Source: Psychrobacter namhaensis | GTDB taxonomy: Bacteria; Pseudomonadota; Gammaproteobacteria; Pseudomonadales; Moraxellaceae | Direction: 5' to 3' | DNA: 64,000 nucleotides | Assembly (NCBI RefSeq): GCF_016107545.1 | Contig: NZ_JABASS010000002.1 | Location: 370,394 to 434,393, forward strand | Shown: positions 56,963-64,000 of the stretch, in pieces | Position numbering within the stretch: the first letter of the stretch is position 1 | Layout: the number at the start of each line of letters is the position of its first letter | Made by a program: the position numbers and the translations under genes | The notes under the pieces: generated by a model | Seen by the model: the letters and a program-made list of their open reading frames with translations, nothing else | Told to the model about the DNA's origin: nothing | Database searches by the model: none

Positions 56963-57976
56963 TTAAACGTAAGGCGCATCCGGACAATGAGCGGACGCCA
57001 TTTCATGGCAACTGGGTCTTCGTATGAGCACAATCGGGGTGGTTTGATCGACCTTCCAACTGATGAGGCCCATCTTAGTAAATTGTGACAGCCACCCATT
57101 CATTGGCCAGCACTGCCATTTACTGTAAAAGCGATTGGCATTGATGATAATGCTATCTAAATGATTGAGAGGCGGTCGATAGACGCTGTGCTGCTGATGA
57201 TAAACCACGTCAGCGGTGAGATAAAAATCCATATTTAATTGCCGCGCCGTAAAGGCAAAATCGGTATCTTCTGCCCCGTACCCTGTGTACTGGGTATCAA
57301 ACCCACCAATCTGCTCGAAGTATGGTCGGTTAATCGCAAAGCACAAACTCCAAAATGCGCCGTAATCTTCTGTTTTTTTAGTTGCCGTTTGCTTAGTCGC
57401 TATCGTCTGTTTTTTGGTAATACAGGGTTCATTTTTAACAAAATTATCACGATAAGGATTGTAAACAGACAGTCTGTTTAGATAAGAGATAGAGAGGGTG
57501 CCATCTCGCAGTTGTAAGGCTTCTTCTTCTGACAACGGCCGCGTCAGATAGCGCGGTTGTCCCATAAACAAACCATTTGGTTGTGTCTGCAACTTCGTTT
57601 TTAGCTGCTCAATAAACGTTGGTGCGACGATACAATCAACGTCTAAAAATATGAGCGTGTCATGAGAAGCACGAGCTGCACCAAGATTGCGATTGTGACC
57701 GATATCAAAGTCAATGTTAATGGATCTATTGGCCGTGCTACTGACTGGCGTATTCACTGAGGTGGCGATTTGTACGATGTTTAAATCATACTCAGCCAAG
57801 CGTGTGGGGTCAGCATCGTCATTGACAATGATGACTTCGGCAGGCTGAATACGGCTATTCATTAAGCTGCTTAGTAGGTTGTACAGGTGCCGGTTGCGTC
57901 CGTAACAAGTCGTGATAACGGTGACGGGCGCACGCTTAGCAACAGAGTGAGAAGTGGATAGGGTTTTTATGGTCAT
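56963..57976 (-). CDS. Family 2 glycosyltransferase with galactosyltransferase-type C-terminal domain
   Basis: This is a 337-residue GT-A fold enzyme. The N-terminal VTVITTCYGRNRHLYNLLSSL, the VNDDADP loop and the DxD motif FLDVDC (Asp112, Asp114) bind nucleotide-sugar and metal. The C-terminal GGFDTQYTGYGAEDTDFAFTA matches the Glyco_transf_7C end seen in galactosyl/N-acetylgalactosaminyl transferases. A low-complexity Lys/Thr stretch (about 195-210) sits in between. It is the last gene of a four-gene minus-strand run, 74 bases after the MurG-like gene. Acceptor and sugar unknown. Confidence 0.88.
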   Translation of the reverse strand: MTIKTLSTSHSVAKRAPVTVITTCYGRNRHLYNLLSSLMNSRIQPAEVIIVNDDADPTRLAEYDLNIVQIATSVNTPVSSTANRSINIDFDIGHNRNLGAARASHDTLIFLDVDCIVAPTFIEQLKTKLQTQPNGLFMGQPRYLTRPLSEEEALQLRDGTLSISYLNRLSVYNPYRDNFVKNEPCITKKQTIATKQTATKKTEDYGAFWSLCFAINRPYFEQIGGFDTQYTGYGAEDTDFAFTARQLNMDFYLTADVVYHQQHSVYRPPLNHLDSIIINANRFYSKWQCWPMNGWLSQFTKMGLISWKVDQTTPIVLIRRPSCHEMASAHCPDAPYV

Positions 57977-58050
57977 CGGTTGTCACCGTTTTTTATCGTA
58001 TGAATAAGCTAAAAGTGCCATTTATCTGTGTTCAAGGCCAACGTTTAAGA

Positions 58051-59253
58051 TTAGGTTTCAGGACTTAATGTAAGCTGAGGCAACAACCACTCGTTAAACC
58101 AAGACTTAGCAGTCGAGTAGGTCATGGTGCTACTCATAAAGGCTTGGGCCGCGGGCAAGCTATCAGCGTAGGGCGGTGACGGGACATCATCTGATTTATC
58201 CTGTGCCTGCGTTTGAATTGGGTCATCAGGATTGGTATAGGGACGATCATCGAGAATGAAGCGCACAAATTGCTGCCAGTTTAATGCACGTCCCTGTGCG
58301 ATCAACGCTTGTGCCATGACTTCTTGCTCTTGATGCGGACGGTCATCCGGCAGAACGACTACTGGTGTGGCACAGTAATAAGCTTGCGCGATGGTGTTCA
58401 GACCACAGGCCATAAGCAAGTAGTCACTATGATGCATAAAGGGGGTCACGTCATCTACCTGAGTGGCGATATCGACATAGCGCCGCATAGCGTCGGCTAT
58501 CGGCCCGAGCGATATGATAAAAGCAGTGGGTAGTAGACGACGCAACTCAGGTAACTTCTTATCAAGGACTTCATGGCCGCCATAGCCTTTGATGACAGTA
58601 ACGATAATAGGGTCAGATGCTAACGAAGCTTTAAGAGCTTTATTGTCATCGCTCAACGTCATGAGTGTTGTTATGAAATCAGGATAGGTTGAAACGTCAG
58701 GTTTGGGGTTGTTGATAAAACCAAGGTATAGCGTTTTTTGGTCTACCCAGTTAGGCGTCAGAGTGGTTTCAAGCACTCGAGGATAAGGGCAGAGTAATGC
58801 TAGCGCCCCAGCAAAAGCATTTAGGTGAGGCGTATCATCGCGAATACCGGGAAGCCTCACATAAAGATAAGGGATACTGGCCGCTCGGCACAGCATGGCC
58901 ACTTCAACACTAACATCGATAATCATCACATCGATCTGACGCTGAAAAATCGTCTCTAGCATTTGCCGGCTGCGCTTTTGTATATCGATATTACCCACCG
59001 GAGAATAATGCAGGCTGGCAGGTTGCCAATGCGCGCCTGAACGGCCTCTCAAGACATCATCAGGACGTTCATCTTCGGCACGAAGACGGACAATCTGTTG
59101 TTCCTCAATACAGGTAAACGCATAAGCCTCTGAGGGCAAACTGGTGAATACCGTTAATTGTTTTTGCTCCTTCGTGGATAAGAGTGCGGCAAGCTTGTCT
59201 ACTTGTCGACAGTGCCCTGAGCCATGATGATGGGCGTAATAACCAATACGCAT
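58051..59253 (-). CDS. MurG-like (GT-B, family 28/1 type) glycosyltransferase
   Basis: This is a 400-residue GT-B enzyme. The N-terminus MRIGYYAHHHGSGHCRQVDKLA is the glycine/histidine acceptor-side loop found in MurG-like enzymes, and the C-terminal MACGLNTIAQAYYCATPVVVLP, with PHQEQEVMAQAL after it, is the UDP-binding half typical of family 28. Probably cytoplasmic, associated with the membrane. True MurG works on lipid I beside mur/fts genes, but here the neighbours are other glycosyltransferases, so a different lipid-linked acceptor is likely. It starts just 2 bases after the GT4 stop codon, so it is translationally coupled. Confidence 0.85.
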   Translation of the reverse strand: MRIGYYAHHHGSGHCRQVDKLAALLSTKEQKQLTVFTSLPSEAYAFTCIEEQQIVRLRAEDERPDDVLRGRSGAHWQPASLHYSPVGNIDIQKRSRQMLETIFQRQIDVMIIDVSVEVAMLCRAASIPYLYVRLPGIRDDTPHLNAFAGALALLCPYPRVLETTLTPNWVDQKTLYLGFINNPKPDVSTYPDFITTLMTLSDDNKALKASLASDPIIVTVIKGYGGHEVLDKKLPELRRLLPTAFIISLGPIADAMRRYVDIATQVDDVTPFMHHSDYLLMACGLNTIAQAYYCATPVVVLPDDRPHQEQEVMAQALIAQGRALNWQQFVRFILDDRPYTNPDDPIQTQAQDKSDDVPSPPYADSLPAAQAFMSSTMTYSTAKSWFNEWLLPQLTLSPET

Positions 59254-59255
59254 GA

Positions 59256-60602
59256 TTATCGCTCCTCCTGCGTGTCTGCCCTTAACTGCTGCTGACTGGT
59301 GTTCGAAATGTTCAAATTATTCAAAGTGTTCAGGGATAAAGGTGGATTTTCTGGAGTAGCTAAGGGTGGCGTCTGATGACTTTTTTCTAACGTTTTTGTA
59401 TATAGTGCTAGATAGCCTTTTACCATGGCTGTGACTGAGCAAAACTGTACAGCACGTTTGCGGCAAGCTTGTCGCGATAGTTTTTTAACCTCAGTAAATC
59501 CTTGTATAAATGCCTTTTTATCTTCTTTAGGAACGATAACACCAGTGTTTGGGGTGACAATTTCAGCACTCGCACCCACATCAAAACCAATGATTGGTGT
59601 ACCGCAGGCCAAGCTCTCAGCCAAAGTCAATCCGTAAGGTTCATCCCAAGTGCTGGTAAATAGCATCGCGATCGCTTGGCACAGATAACGATTAACCTCG
59701 TCTTTTGTGACATGACCGACATAATCAAACAGTGGTTGCGCTTTATTTTTACGGTCTTTAGATAATAATGGCGCCACCTGCTCGTTAAAGTAATCTTCGT
59801 TACTTTTAGGACCTGCAATGATGAGTTTTTTGCCCGCTTCCATGCAGTATTGCATCGCTAAATGCGTGCCTTTTTCAGGGCAAATACGTCCGTACCAGAA
59901 GTACACCTCATCATCGCAACCAGCATCCACAGGCACGTCAGTGTTAGCAGTAAAGGATGCAACGTCGATGCCGTTATAAACAACGTGTGATGACACGTAC
60001 TCAGAAAAAAGCCGCTGCTGGTGCTGACTAACGGCGGTAAATTGGGTTTTTGTCCCATGGCGCAGTGTCAGAAGGGCTAGCCGCAGTTGCGGAAAAATAG
60101 GCGTATGAAAGGTGGTAATAAATCGTGAGCCAAAGGCTTGACCGGTCAGCATTGGGACATGATGCAAACTGTGGTTATGGACTATATCAATCTCACCGCG
60201 CTCATCGCGTTCAATGGCATCGCGTAGTACGTATTGATAGAGTACGTATTGGTACATCTCCTCACGACTCATCCCAAGTGCCTTATGTTCATTCGCGTGG
60301 ACAGTCTTGTCAAATTCAGTCCGTGTCAACATTGGGATTAAGGTCGCTTGCGTTCGACTGTCTTTATCAGCGTACAGCAAAACGTCATGACCTTGAGTAA
60401 CCAGCTCATCACATAACAGTTGGGTAATCATCTCAAGCCCGCCTGCGTAAGGCTGGGCAATGGGATATAAACAGTGGGCGATAATTGCTATGCGCAAGGG
60501 TTTGTCGGCTAAATGGCTAGAGCATGTGTTATCGAGATGGCTAGAGCATGTGTTATCGAGGTCAACAGAATCTGCAAAATGAGGAGGGTTGGCACAAATC
60601 AT
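59256..60602 (-). CDS. Family 4 glycosyltransferase
   Basis: This is a 448-residue GT-B glycosyltransferase. The N-terminal domain has IIAHCLYPIAQPYAGGLEMI and the loop HNHSLHHVPMLTGQ. The C-terminal domain has YFWYGRICPEKGTHLAMQYC and the E-x7-E catalytic pair EPYGLTLAESLACGTPIIGF. The N-terminal end contains an exact eight-residue tandem repeat (LDNTCSSH twice) from a 24-base DNA duplication, and a Q-Y-V-L-Y repeat from a 15-base near-duplication at 60226-60255. The tail (last 45 residues) is Asn/Ser/Leu-rich and looks disordered. Sugar unknown. Confidence 0.88.
   Translation of the reverse strand: MICANPPHFADSVDLDNTCSSHLDNTCSSHLADKPLRIAIIAHCLYPIAQPYAGGLEMITQLLCDELVTQGHDVLLYADKDSRTQATLIPMLTRTEFDKTVHANEHKALGMSREEMYQYVLYQYVLRDAIERDERGEIDIVHNHSLHHVPMLTGQAFGSRFITTFHTPIFPQLRLALLTLRHGTKTQFTAVSQHQQRLFSEYVSSHVVYNGIDVASFTANTDVPVDAGCDDEVYFWYGRICPEKGTHLAMQYCMEAGKKLIIAGPKSNEDYFNEQVAPLLSKDRKNKAQPLFDYVGHVTKDEVNRYLCQAIAMLFTSTWDEPYGLTLAESLACGTPIIGFDVGASAEIVTPNTGVIVPKEDKKAFIQGFTEVKKLSRQACRKRAVQFCSVTAMVKGYLALYTKTLEKSHQTPPLATPENPPLSLNTLNNLNISNTSQQQLRADTQEER
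60513..60560. repeat. 24-base perfect tandem duplication inside the GT4 gene
   Basis: Units 60513-60536 and 60537-60560 are identical. Because 24 is a multiple of three, changes in copy number would add or remove eight residues and leave the frame intact. Confidence 0.95.
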
Positions 60603-60701
60603 ATAAACCTCAAAGTAAAAACCGCGGTGGAATTAAGATAAAAGTAACACTGATAAGTATCAGAGGTGATTGTTGTTTAAGACGTTAAGCCTTAAGGCGC
60701 T

Positions 60702-62285
60702 TTAAGAGTTCATGGTTTTTTTGTCTTTAAAGGCAGTCGCAATCTCATCTGTTTTGATGGGTTTGGTGTGCTGACGCACGTTTACCACGGCAGGCTTGTG
60801 ATTCACGCTGATACTGGACGTTTTTGGCTCAGTCGCCACAAAATTATCAAGGGCAACCTTTGCCGCCCATAGCTTTAAAACACAAATAAGCACAGCACAC
60901 ATAAATAGCACGGGCGAATAAAAGGGTGAAAAAGGCGCGACGACTAGGGCAGTCGCTGCGTTTACTACCAGCAGCAGTTTTGGTAACGCGGCTATGTTTT
61001 TAAGCTGCAATGAGCTGTCCTTGCAAACACCAGATTTTTTTGGGGTGCAGATAAAGGGTTTTTTGCTGCCCCATAAAACGGGTAACCAAGATAACGTGCC
61101 AAGCTCCCAAAAATTGATATGCATCAACCATGCACGTAGTTTGGTGTGCAGACTGGTTTGATGGTTTTTATTAACTTGTTTATTAAGCGGCGCCTCATCT
61201 TGGCAATACGCCCATAAACGCCGGACTAAAAAAAACGCGTAACTTGCGTATACCAGATATAGAGGAGTGAGTAACGATACCTCATGATTAAAGTTAAAGA
61301 GGGCAATACTAATAACGAGTAGCGTACAGATTTGTAGGAAGATAAAGAAGCCTGTGAAGTTTACCCAAGCACTGAGCTGAGAGAGATGAGCACGTGTATA
61401 AGTCAAACGTTCTCCTACGCTTTTATCGCTAACGAGTCTGGGTTTTTTGAACAGACTCGGCCACGATACATAGTTGTTTAATACTTGCATGTTGCCGTAG
61501 ATCCAGCGCCGACGTTGGCACAGTAGATCATCCAACGTACTGGGCAATAAACCAGTAGCAATGACTTCTGGTATAAACGTACTGCAAAACCCTTTTTGAT
61601 GTAAAAGAATGCCCATTTGTGCGTCTTCAGTCAGTGAGGCTCCTGACCAGCCCCCTAACTTCAAAAGATCATAGCGACGGATCACCGCATAAGTACCTGT
61701 TGATAACGCACAGTCTCGATTAAACGGCCGGTATAAGTGATGGTTAAAATAATGATTTAATTCACTATGAATATCGGCTTGACCCGCACTACGATAGAAT
61801 TGTGGGAACTGGATTAAGGTATGTTTAGGATAGCGGTTTATCGCGTTGGTCATTGACACGCGTGCATGTGGCAATGCTTGATAGTCACTATCGACGACGA
61901 CCAGATGGGTGCAGTTTGGATTCATCAATCCCAAGGCTAAATTCAACGCACCCGCTTTAAATCCTTCTACGGCATCAATATGATAAAAATACACTTGTAG
62001 TTTAGGGTCTAAGCTGGCGCAAAATGCGGCTAATGGCTGATATAGTGAGGTTTCAGTGTGATTGTTATCGACAATAATAATCTCGTCATGAGGCGCTTTT
62101 ACTGCCAGCAAAGATTGAATAGTGGCAATCACCAACTCTGCTGGTTCAGCTCGGGTCATTAATTGAAAGCTCAAGGAGATCGTCATATTGGCTTGCGAAT
62201 GATGGTCTTGTAGCGCGCGCTCCATAGGCAGCTCTGCTACCTCTGTCAGCATTTCCTGATAACGTAAACCATTATTGGCCGCCAT
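60702..62285 (-). CDS. Membrane-embedded processive-type family 2 glycosyltransferase (BcsA-like)
   Basis: This is a 527-residue enzyme. The catalytic domain (about 35-290) carries Asp73 (IIIVDNN), the DxD VVDSD (Asp132, Asp134), the base TED (219-221) and QRRRW (257-261), the complete D-D-D-QxxRW set of cellulose, hyaluronan and poly-GlcNAc synthases. Two or more membrane helix pairs follow (about 315-360 and 440-490). There is no PilZ domain. First gene of the four-gene run, with AGGAA before the ATG. It could make a beta-linked polysaccharide or glycolipid across the inner membrane. No BcsB, HasC or export partner is nearby. Confidence 0.9.
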   Translation of the reverse strand: MAANNGLRYQEMLTEVAELPMERALQDHHSQANMTISLSFQLMTRAEPAELVIATIQSLLAVKAPHDEIIIVDNNHTETSLYQPLAAFCASLDPKLQVYFYHIDAVEGFKAGALNLALGLMNPNCTHLVVVDSDYQALPHARVSMTNAINRYPKHTLIQFPQFYRSAGQADIHSELNHYFNHHLYRPFNRDCALSTGTYAVIRRYDLLKLGGWSGASLTEDAQMGILLHQKGFCSTFIPEVIATGLLPSTLDDLLCQRRRWIYGNMQVLNNYVSWPSLFKKPRLVSDKSVGERLTYTRAHLSQLSAWVNFTGFFIFLQICTLLVISIALFNFNHEVSLLTPLYLVYASYAFFLVRRLWAYCQDEAPLNKQVNKNHQTSLHTKLRAWLMHINFWELGTLSWLPVLWGSKKPFICTPKKSGVCKDSSLQLKNIAALPKLLLVVNAATALVVAPFSPFYSPVLFMCAVLICVLKLWAAKVALDNFVATEPKTSSISVNHKPAVVNVRQHTKPIKTDEIATAFKDKKTMNS

Positions 62286-62889
62286 GATTTTTTCCTATAA
62301 ACCATTCAACATGTACTATTTGATTAGGAATAATCGCGAAAATTAACCCTAGCCTTATCTACCAATTTACATACGTCCGTTCTTTGTTAGAAATATCATA
62401 GCCTAGGGCTGGATAAGAAATTACTGCTTAAATGTTTAAGAAACCTTAATAATGTAAAGCTAAGTAATTTTTGTAAAAATACAGATAATTCAATGATTTA
62501 TTGTTGGCATTGAGAAGAGTGTAAAAGATGGATATAAGAAATACGCTGACTTTAATAGCGGATATCGTTATTAGATCTAGGTTCAGAGGAAGATTAAAAG
62601 AGCACGCTGAGAGGTAGAAAGAGGTTTCAATATAGATGACCATCAATTGAATTGAGGACACGCCCTAGTTTAATCCCTGCATATAATTGAGAAAGATATG
62701 AAGTCTATTATCTATGTACATGAACATTCAAACTAGACGATGGACAATGGGTAGATAAAATACTGCTGCCATTGATTAGTTGGGTGTGGATACTACAAAG
62801 GCGTTTGCTCGGAAAATTGCTAACACTAGGATTCGATCTAAGTGTTGAGGGGTAACTAGATGTTGTTTATAGCAAAAAGTAACAAACCA
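62286..62889. other. AT-rich gene-poor gap
   Basis: 604 bases, low in G+C, no convincing gene on either strand. A 71-codon minus-strand frame (62446-62661) is hydrophobic by virtue of AT-rich codons and has no ribosome-binding site. The promoter of the glycosyltransferase run should lie at the left end. Confidence 0.5.
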
Positions 62890-63330
62890 CTAGCTTAATC
62901 CTGTGCGAAAGAGAGTGCCCACGACCACAAAGGTAACGGAAAACAGAGTCACCAAGATGATATTGACTGAAAAACCCTTGAGTGTATGAGCAGATAATCT
63001 AGGTATCCTATAAAAGCGAGCATGTAAGGCGACTAAGGTAGTCATTAGCAGTAATAGTACCTTGAGACTGATCAGAATGCTTAAATCATTGTCAAGTTTA
63101 AACCATGAACTAATATTAGGTAACATCTGGTAGGCCATCCAAAATCCAGTGATTATTTGCACTACTAAAGCTGGCATTCCGATCTTTTCAAAAAGCTGCT
63201 CAAACTGCAGCAAACCATCAATATTATGTGATGACAACGCTTTTGGTAGTACGACCAAGGCCAAAATTAGATGTCCACCTGTCCAGATAGTTGCGCCTAA
63301 TAAGTGTAGTATTAGTATATAGTTAAGCAT
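62890..63330 (-). CDS. CopD-like integral membrane protein
   Basis: This is a 146-residue protein with four hydrophobic helices (about 4-27, 48-70, 82-103, 122-143). The first has LHLLGATIWTGGHLILALVV, where His9 and the WTGG-His19 pattern are those of CopD/DUF2269-type proteins thought to bind haem or copper. The role is unclear; it might be a membrane haem or copper protein. It is divergent from the hemerythrin gene with only about 60 bases between starts, a shared control region. Confidence 0.75.
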   Translation of the reverse strand: MLNYILILHLLGATIWTGGHLILALVVLPKALSSHNIDGLLQFEQLFEKIGMPALVVQIITGFWMAYQMLPNISSWFKLDNDLSILISLKVLLLLMTTLVALHARFYRIPRLSAHTLKGFSVNIILVTLFSVTFVVVGTLFRTGLS

Positions 63331-63392
63331 AGATGGAAATCCTTAACGGTCAATGACAACGACCTTATTTCTACTAGATGGGGTATTTAGTT

Positions 63393-63872
63393 ATGAAACG
63401 TGCCGCACAATTACAGCCACTATCTCGCCAACATCATCTTGGTCTGAATATATCTCGCCACGCTAAAGAATGTACTGATGAGCCTAAAGAAACTGCCAAG
63501 CACTGGCTGAGTCTTGTATCTTATATTAAGGAGATGCAAAGCCATTTTCAGATTGAAGATAACCTAATTGCTAAGGCTCTACGACCTTATAGTGTTTCTA
63601 AGCCTGATGTGGCATTGGCGCTTAGTGCCCTCGATAAGCAACACAAAACCTTGCATATACTTATGTCAGAGGTTGAAGGTTCATCGCAACATCAAAGCAA
63701 CCAAGTCACGGCCACACAAGTCAAGAAACTGGCCACATTACTATATGATCACATTCGTTTTGAAGAACGTGAGCTGTTTCCGCTCGTTGAGAGCTATCTC
63801 ACAAAAGAGGAATTGAATGCTATTTATGCTGCTATTCCAGATAGCATCAAACGCTCAGATGAGAATCGCTAA
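63393..63872 (+). CDS. Hemerythrin-domain protein
   Basis: This is a 159-residue four-helix protein with the hemerythrin iron-binding pattern: H18/H19 region QHHLGL, QSHFQIEDNLIA (His, Glu), KQHKTLH (His) and DHIRFEERELFPLVE (His, Glu). Non-haem di-iron proteins of this class bind oxygen, nitric oxide or act in iron-sulphur repair. I start at 63393 (GGGG nine bases before) rather than 63378. Its divergent neighbour is a CopD-like membrane protein. Function remains inferred. Confidence 0.87.
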   Translation: MKRAAQLQPLSRQHHLGLNISRHAKECTDEPKETAKHWLSLVSYIKEMQSHFQIEDNLIAKALRPYSVSKPDVALALSALDKQHKTLHILMSEVEGSSQHQSNQVTATQVKKLATLLYDHIRFEERELFPLVESYLTKEELNAIYAAIPDSIKRSDENR

Positions 63873-64000
63873 ACGAAATATTATGTAAAGCTTATTTAAG
63901 TAGATTTCTTATTTAGTACATGGCTTTATCAATGATGTCTCAATCAATAGTCAAATACCCTGCTTGCACAAAGTGTTGTCTACCTGCCGTCGAGCGTAGA
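63873..64000. other. End of window
   Basis: No supported feature in the last 128 bases. No clear terminator after the hemerythrin gene. Confidence 0.4.

Noticed and set aside
58051..59253. Calling the MurG-like gene murG
   Set aside because: It is not in a mur/fts cluster and only the acceptor and UDP halves resemble MurG.
62446..62661. 71-codon hydrophobic minus-strand frame
   Set aside because: AT-rich codons by chance give hydrophobic residues. No start signal and no partner gene.
62739..62860. Short open + strand frame reading DGQWVDKILLPLIS
   Set aside because: I considered a pseudogene remnant, but it has no start codon, is only about 40 codons and resembles nothing I know.

Overview
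The window looks like a chromosomal segment of a Moraxellaceae gammaproteobacterium, most likely Psychrobacter. This is inferred from gene content and order (eno-ftsB-ispD, purM-purN divergent from perM-hda, a long-form isocitrate lyase, a complete bet cluster), moderate G+C and many T-rich intrinsic terminators. There is no rRNA, integrase, insertion sequence or CRISPR array. Most genes are ordinary core and metabolic genes.

Layout. 1-5.0 kb: the 3' part of a Cu(I) P-type ATPase, then enolase, FtsB, IspD and a BLUF blue-light protein with a C-terminal membrane anchor. 5.0-14 kb: tRNA-Glu, a small membrane protein, RNase T, PyrC, ArgG, an unrecognised 423-residue membrane protein, a cytoplasmic YkuD enzyme, a nitroreductase and a CYTH-CHAD protein. 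14-19.4 kb: isocitrate lyase, a LysR regulator after a long gap, and a succinate-semialdehyde dehydrogenase. 19.5-30.3 kb: PurN/PurM, a PerM-type membrane protein, Hda, a YccT-like protein, Dps, a YcxB-like protein, SerS and transketolase. 30.4-32.2 kb: an AT-rich accessory patch with a membrane-anchored HEPN-like protein and a NERD nuclease with a zinc finger. 32.2-37.3 kb: an alcohol-oxidation cluster (GMC oxidoreductase, DUF779 protein, zinc alcohol dehydrogenase, aldehyde dehydrogenase). 37.5-43 kb: a PIF1-like helicase, a divergent GAPDH-family enzyme, tRNA-Ser, a lipoprotein, a ribbon-helix-helix protein and tRNA-Asn. 43-50 kb: an SMR transporter, a TetR regulator, then betB-betA-betT for choline uptake and oxidation to glycine betaine. 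50-56 kb: a YgjP-like metalloprotein, a DMT permease, a Ktr/Trk-type potassium channel pair, a DUF3124 lipoprotein and a thioesterase. 56-62.3 kb: an unrecognised protein facing a four-gene glycosyltransferase run. The window ends with a CopD-like membrane protein and a hemerythrin.

Several modules fit a cold- and salt-exposed marine or food organism: choline-to-betaine osmoprotection, potassium uptake, the glyoxylate shunt with ethanol/acetaldehyde oxidation, and blue-light sensing. The strongest candidates for something not well described are the HEPN-TM plus NERD-zinc-finger pair, the four-glycosyltransferase cluster with its facing partner, and the membrane-anchored BLUF protein. All three tRNA genes have clear -35/-10 promoters and intrinsic terminators that can be read directly from the sequence.
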